Shown one piece after another: positions 61,623 through 64,000 of a stretch of DNA of 64,000 nt. The translations under genes were made by a program, and so were the position numbers. The DNA lies in assembly GCA_963791885.1 (NCBI GenBank), contig CAWBUL010000006.1, forward strand, positions 1,178,001-1,242,000, read 5' to 3'. The stretch is from CAVSUZ01 sp963791885. GTDB taxonomy: Bacteria; Pseudomonadota; Alphaproteobacteria; Acetobacterales; Acetobacteraceae. A model generated the notes under the pieces. It saw only the letters and a program-made list of their open reading frames with translations. It ran no database searches and was not told the DNA's origin. Numbering within the stretch: position 1 is the first letter of the stretch; each line of letters starts with the position of its first letter.

Positions 61623-62549
61623 CACGTCGGCCTGAAGGGCACCATGAACGCGCTGTTCCTGCGTGATCTGGCACAAAAGACCCATCGCGGATTGCGCGGC
61701 CGGGTCGAGACTGGACATTTCGGCGGCGGGCGTTGCTACGGTTATGCCGCCGCGAAGGCCACTGATGCCGCAGGCAATCCGCTCCGCGGCGAGCGGCGGA
61801 TCGTCGCCGAGGAGGCCACCGTTGTCGTGCGGATATTCAAGATGTTTGCCGCCGGTTCGAGCCCGATTGCCATTGCGCGTGTTCTGAATGCCGAGGGGAC
61901 CCGGGGGCGCGAGGGCAAAGCGTGGCGCGATACAACAATTCGCGGGCATGCCGGGCGCGGCACCGGCATTTTGCGCAACGAGCTCTATATCGGCCAGCTG
62001 GTCTGGAACCGTATGACCTTCATTAAGGATCCCGTCACCGGCAAACGCGTCTCGCGTATGAACCCCACGGATCGGCATATCCGTCAGGATGTGCCGGAAC
62101 TCCGGATGGTCGAGCAGGATCTCTGGGACCAGGCGCAGCGCAGGCTTGGCCTCATTCGTCAGTCCTCGGGAGCCGATCAAAGGGAGGCGGTACCGTTCTG
62201 GTCAAGACGCCGGCCGCATCATCTGCTGACGGGTAAACTGTTTTGCGGCGCCTGTGGCGGCGCGATGAGCAACGTTGGACGCAACTATCTGGCCTGCGCC
62301 GCCGCCCGTCGTCTGGAGATCTGCCAGAACCGGCTGGGCATACGGCGCGAGCGCCTGCAGCAGCTCATACTCGACGCTCTCCGCGACCAGATGATGCAGC
62401 CGGAGCATGTCGCTGCGTTCACCTCCGGGTTTATCAGGGAGTGGAACAAGCTGCAGGCCAGTGCTGCGAGCGATCGAGTGGTCCGGGAGCGGGAACTGCA
62501 GGCCGTGGACCGGCGGCTGAGTTCAGCGGTAATCGCCACAACCCTTTGA
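61623..62549 (+). pseudogene. Large serine recombinase lacking its catalytic domain
   Basis: From the IS6 edge the frame reads HVGLKGTMNALFLRDLAQKT then HRGLRGRVETGHFGGGRCYG (end of the resolvase domain), the recombinase domain (EEATVVVRIFKMFAAGSSPI, ILRNELYIGQLVWNRMTFIK) and a zinc ribbon (LLTGKLFCGACGGAMSNVGR). The N-terminal ~130 residues with the nucleophilic Ser are gone, and the coiled-coil end breaks off after RELQAVDRRL at ~62520. It can bind DNA at most; it cannot recombine. It was probably the integrase of the element at 55.4-62.5 kb. Confidence 0.85.
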
Positions 62550-63186
62550 CCAACACAGCTCTTTCCCACCGCTCGATGCGAGCCGTACGGTCTTGTGGTT
62601 TCACCACAGTTGGGTCTGAAACCCGGCCATTTTTCGTAGCGAGCCTCCGTTGTGGAAGGTCGAGTTTATCAGACGCGCCGGTAGCGGTCGCGGATTGTTG
62701 GGACGGGCGCCCGGAGTTGTCTTTCGTGCACACGGCTGCCGCTCAGTCGAGCGAGCCCGAGTGTTATCCGAGGCACGGAGTGCCGCCGCGATCCAGAGTC
62801 GAGATCATCTAGACAAAACTCGGAGATGTCGATCACCTGCCGGTCAGGCTGATAGCCGCACGCCGACAGCAACCGCCCCAAAAAATCGATGGCGCCGCTG
62901 ATGGAAACGTATTCTGGAGCCGGCGAACGGGGCATCCAGCAGCACGGGCGCAGATCGGCGCGCGGGCGGCATGCCGTCGATCCGTGTCCACGGCACGATC
63001 TGGTATTGGCGAGCACTAAATCGCCCATCGCAGAACAGAGATCCTAAAATTCCCTTCCTTTCACATTCACAACTAAGACCAACTGCGCCAGCATCCCGGC
63101 CAGGGCGACCCTTGAGCCTCAGTCTACGTCGCCGCGTCAAGCCCTTCGGCTCCTGGCCGTCCGGCCAGCAGAATCAGCGCAGTCTG
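62550..63186. other. Region without a supported gene
   Basis: Overlapping minus-strand frames (62434-62733, 62669-63028, 62844-63140) give partly protein-like stretches such as PEYVSISGAIDFLGRLLSAC and RQYQIVPWTRIDGMPPARRS in different frames. This suggests a decayed gene of unknown family. Confidence 0.35.
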
Positions 63187-63200
63187 TGCAACCGGTTGCA
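63187..63200. promoter_or_regulatory. LacI-family type operator
   Basis: Perfect 14-bp palindrome TGCAACCGGTTGCA with a central CG, the form recognised by many LacI-family repressors. It lies 65 bases before the flavin monooxygenase start. No lacI-type gene is in the window. Confidence 0.65.
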
Positions 63201-63264
63201 TTTTGTGCTTGCAAGTGTATTTTCTCTTCTGATAGAGGGCGACCAGCATGAGCGGAGGAGCAAG

Positions 63265-64000
63265 ATGGACTTTGGCATCTTCAATCTGATGGGATTCAGA
63301 CAGCTCGGCCGCCCCAGCGAAGACGTCATTCGGGAGTCAATCGAACAGACCCGGATTGCCGAAGAGCTCGGACTCGGCGCTTCGTGGTTCGCCGAACACC
63401 ATTTCTCTAACTACGCTATTTGTCCGTCGCCGCTCATGATGGTGAGCGCGTGCGCTCCGGTCACCAAAACTATCAAGCTTGCCACTGGCGTGCTGGTACT
63501 GCCGTTGTACAACCCCGCCCGATTGCTGTCGGAGATCGCGTTTGCCGATGCGGTTTGTGAGGGGCGGCTGGTTCTCGGCCTCGGCAGCGGCTATCAACCT
63601 TACGAGTTCGAGCAATTCCAGGTCGATCTCGCGGACTCCAAGGCAATGCTCGCTGAATTCATGGACCTGATTAGCAGCGGGCTGAGCCAAGATTTTTTCA
63701 ATGCGACCGGTTCGCATTATGCCATGCCGCAAACGCATATCGCGCCCCGACCGGTGCAGAAGCTATTACCGATTTGGCTTGCCGGTGACTCGCCGGAGGT
63801 GCAGCGGATGGCCGCGCGGCGCGGCTGCGGCGCCATGATCGCCGGCCGCACTGCCGGGATCGACGTATTGGCTGGCCAGCGCGCGCGCTGCGCTGCGATC
63901 TTCGAGGCCGAGGGCATCGCCGAAGACCGCATGCCACTCGCGATCCAGCGCCATCTCTGTATTTCAAACGATCATGCAGTAACCGAGCGTTTTGTGGAGA
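63265..64000 (+). CDS. LLM-class (luciferase-like) flavin-dependent monooxygenase, partial
   Basis: The first 245 residues of a TIM-barrel flavin monooxygenase, running off the window. MDFGIFNLMGFRQLGRPSED, ASWFAEHHFSNYAICPSPLM, KLATGVLVLPLYNPARLLSE and LVLGLGSGYQPYEFEQF are the bacterial luciferase family blocks (active-site His in AEHHF). GGAGGAG precedes ATG 63265 by 6 bases. The substrate is unknown. Expression is probably controlled through the palindrome at 63187. Confidence 0.9.
   Translation, partial: MDFGIFNLMGFRQLGRPSEDVIRESIEQTRIAEELGLGASWFAEHHFSNYAICPSPLMMVSACAPVTKTIKLATGVLVLPLYNPARLLSEIAFADAVCEGRLVLGLGSGYQPYEFEQFQVDLADSKAMLAEFMDLISSGLSQDFFNATGSHYAMPQTHIAPRPVQKLLPIWLAGDSPEVQRMAARRGCGAMIAGRTAGIDVLAGQRARCAAIFEAEGIAEDRMPLAIQRHLCISNDHAVTERFVE

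Noticed and set aside
62434..62733. 99-residue minus-strand protein
   Set aside because: Part overlaps the serine recombinase remnant antisense; no start signal or family match.

Overview
The window looks like chromosomal DNA of a high-GC alphaproteobacterium, most likely an Acetobacteraceae member. This placement is an inference from gene content (XrtA/PEP-CTERM-type PrsT protein, DUF2852 protein, SURF1, carboxypeptidase M32, PhnDCE) and from the alphaproteobacterial style of the proteins; no rRNA or marker gene is present. The sequence alternates between ordinary backbone genes and three regions packed with insertion sequences (IS). At least thirteen IS copies from nine families (IS5, IS630, IS110, IS6, IS3, IS21, IS481, IS701, IS256) can be delimited by inverted repeats, several to the base by target duplications.

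Layout. 1-2.3 kb: aldo/keto reductase, chalcone-isomerase-like secreted protein and a decayed SOS-response-associated peptidase. 2.5-5.3 kb: truncated P4-type integrase beside tRNA-Arg(CCU), then short unknown genes. 5.3-10.2 kb: two nested insertions (IS5 in IS5, IS110 in IS630). 10.5-12.5 kb: two polysaccharide-type genes, the second clipped by IS6. 13.4-19.8 kb: a two-gene SNF2 helicase plus large N6-adenine DNA methylase module resembling the DrmD/DrmMI part of class 1 DISARM, with the helicase frameshifted. 20-24 kb: PrsT TPR protein and a glycosyltransferase (exopolysaccharide / PEP-CTERM export). 24-25.3 kb: TetR regulator, palindromic operator and DUF2852 protein. 25.4-27.9 kb: phnDCE phosphonate/phosphite transporter. 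28-31.8 kb: MFS (frameshifted), HlyD adaptor and FUSC-type exporter. 31.9-36.5 kb: a catabolic operon (succinate-semialdehyde-type dehydrogenase, carboxymuconolactone decarboxylase-like, two acyl-CoA-dehydrogenase-fold flavoproteins, VOC protein). 36.5-39.1 kb: GYD protein, SURF1, carboxypeptidase M32. 39-44.5 kb: small lipoproteins, cupredoxin, PEP-CTERM-like protein and a three-copy structured repeat. 43-47 kb: IS3 and IS21. 47-49.5 kb: small unknown genes. 49.9-55.4 kb: an uninterrupted IS481-IS701-IS630-IS5-IS5 array. 55.4-62.5 kb: remains of an integrative element (two HTH/excisionase-like proteins, Toprim primase, DUF3987 helicase split by IS256, repeat-rich putative origin, serine recombinase beheaded by IS6). 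63.3-64 kb: start of a luciferase-like flavin monooxygenase behind a LacI-type operator.

How it fits together. The mobile regions record layered events that can be undone on paper: removing IS copies restores a transposase, a lipoprotein and a DUF3987 gene. IS21 and IS6 instead sit on deletion junctions (antitoxin versus TRAP receptor; serine recombinase without catalytic domain). Many non-IS genes (helicase, MFS, VOC, PEP-CTERM, DUF3987, a small hypothetical) also carry one single-base frameshift each. This could be true decay or assembly error, and it limits how far the affected systems can be called functional.
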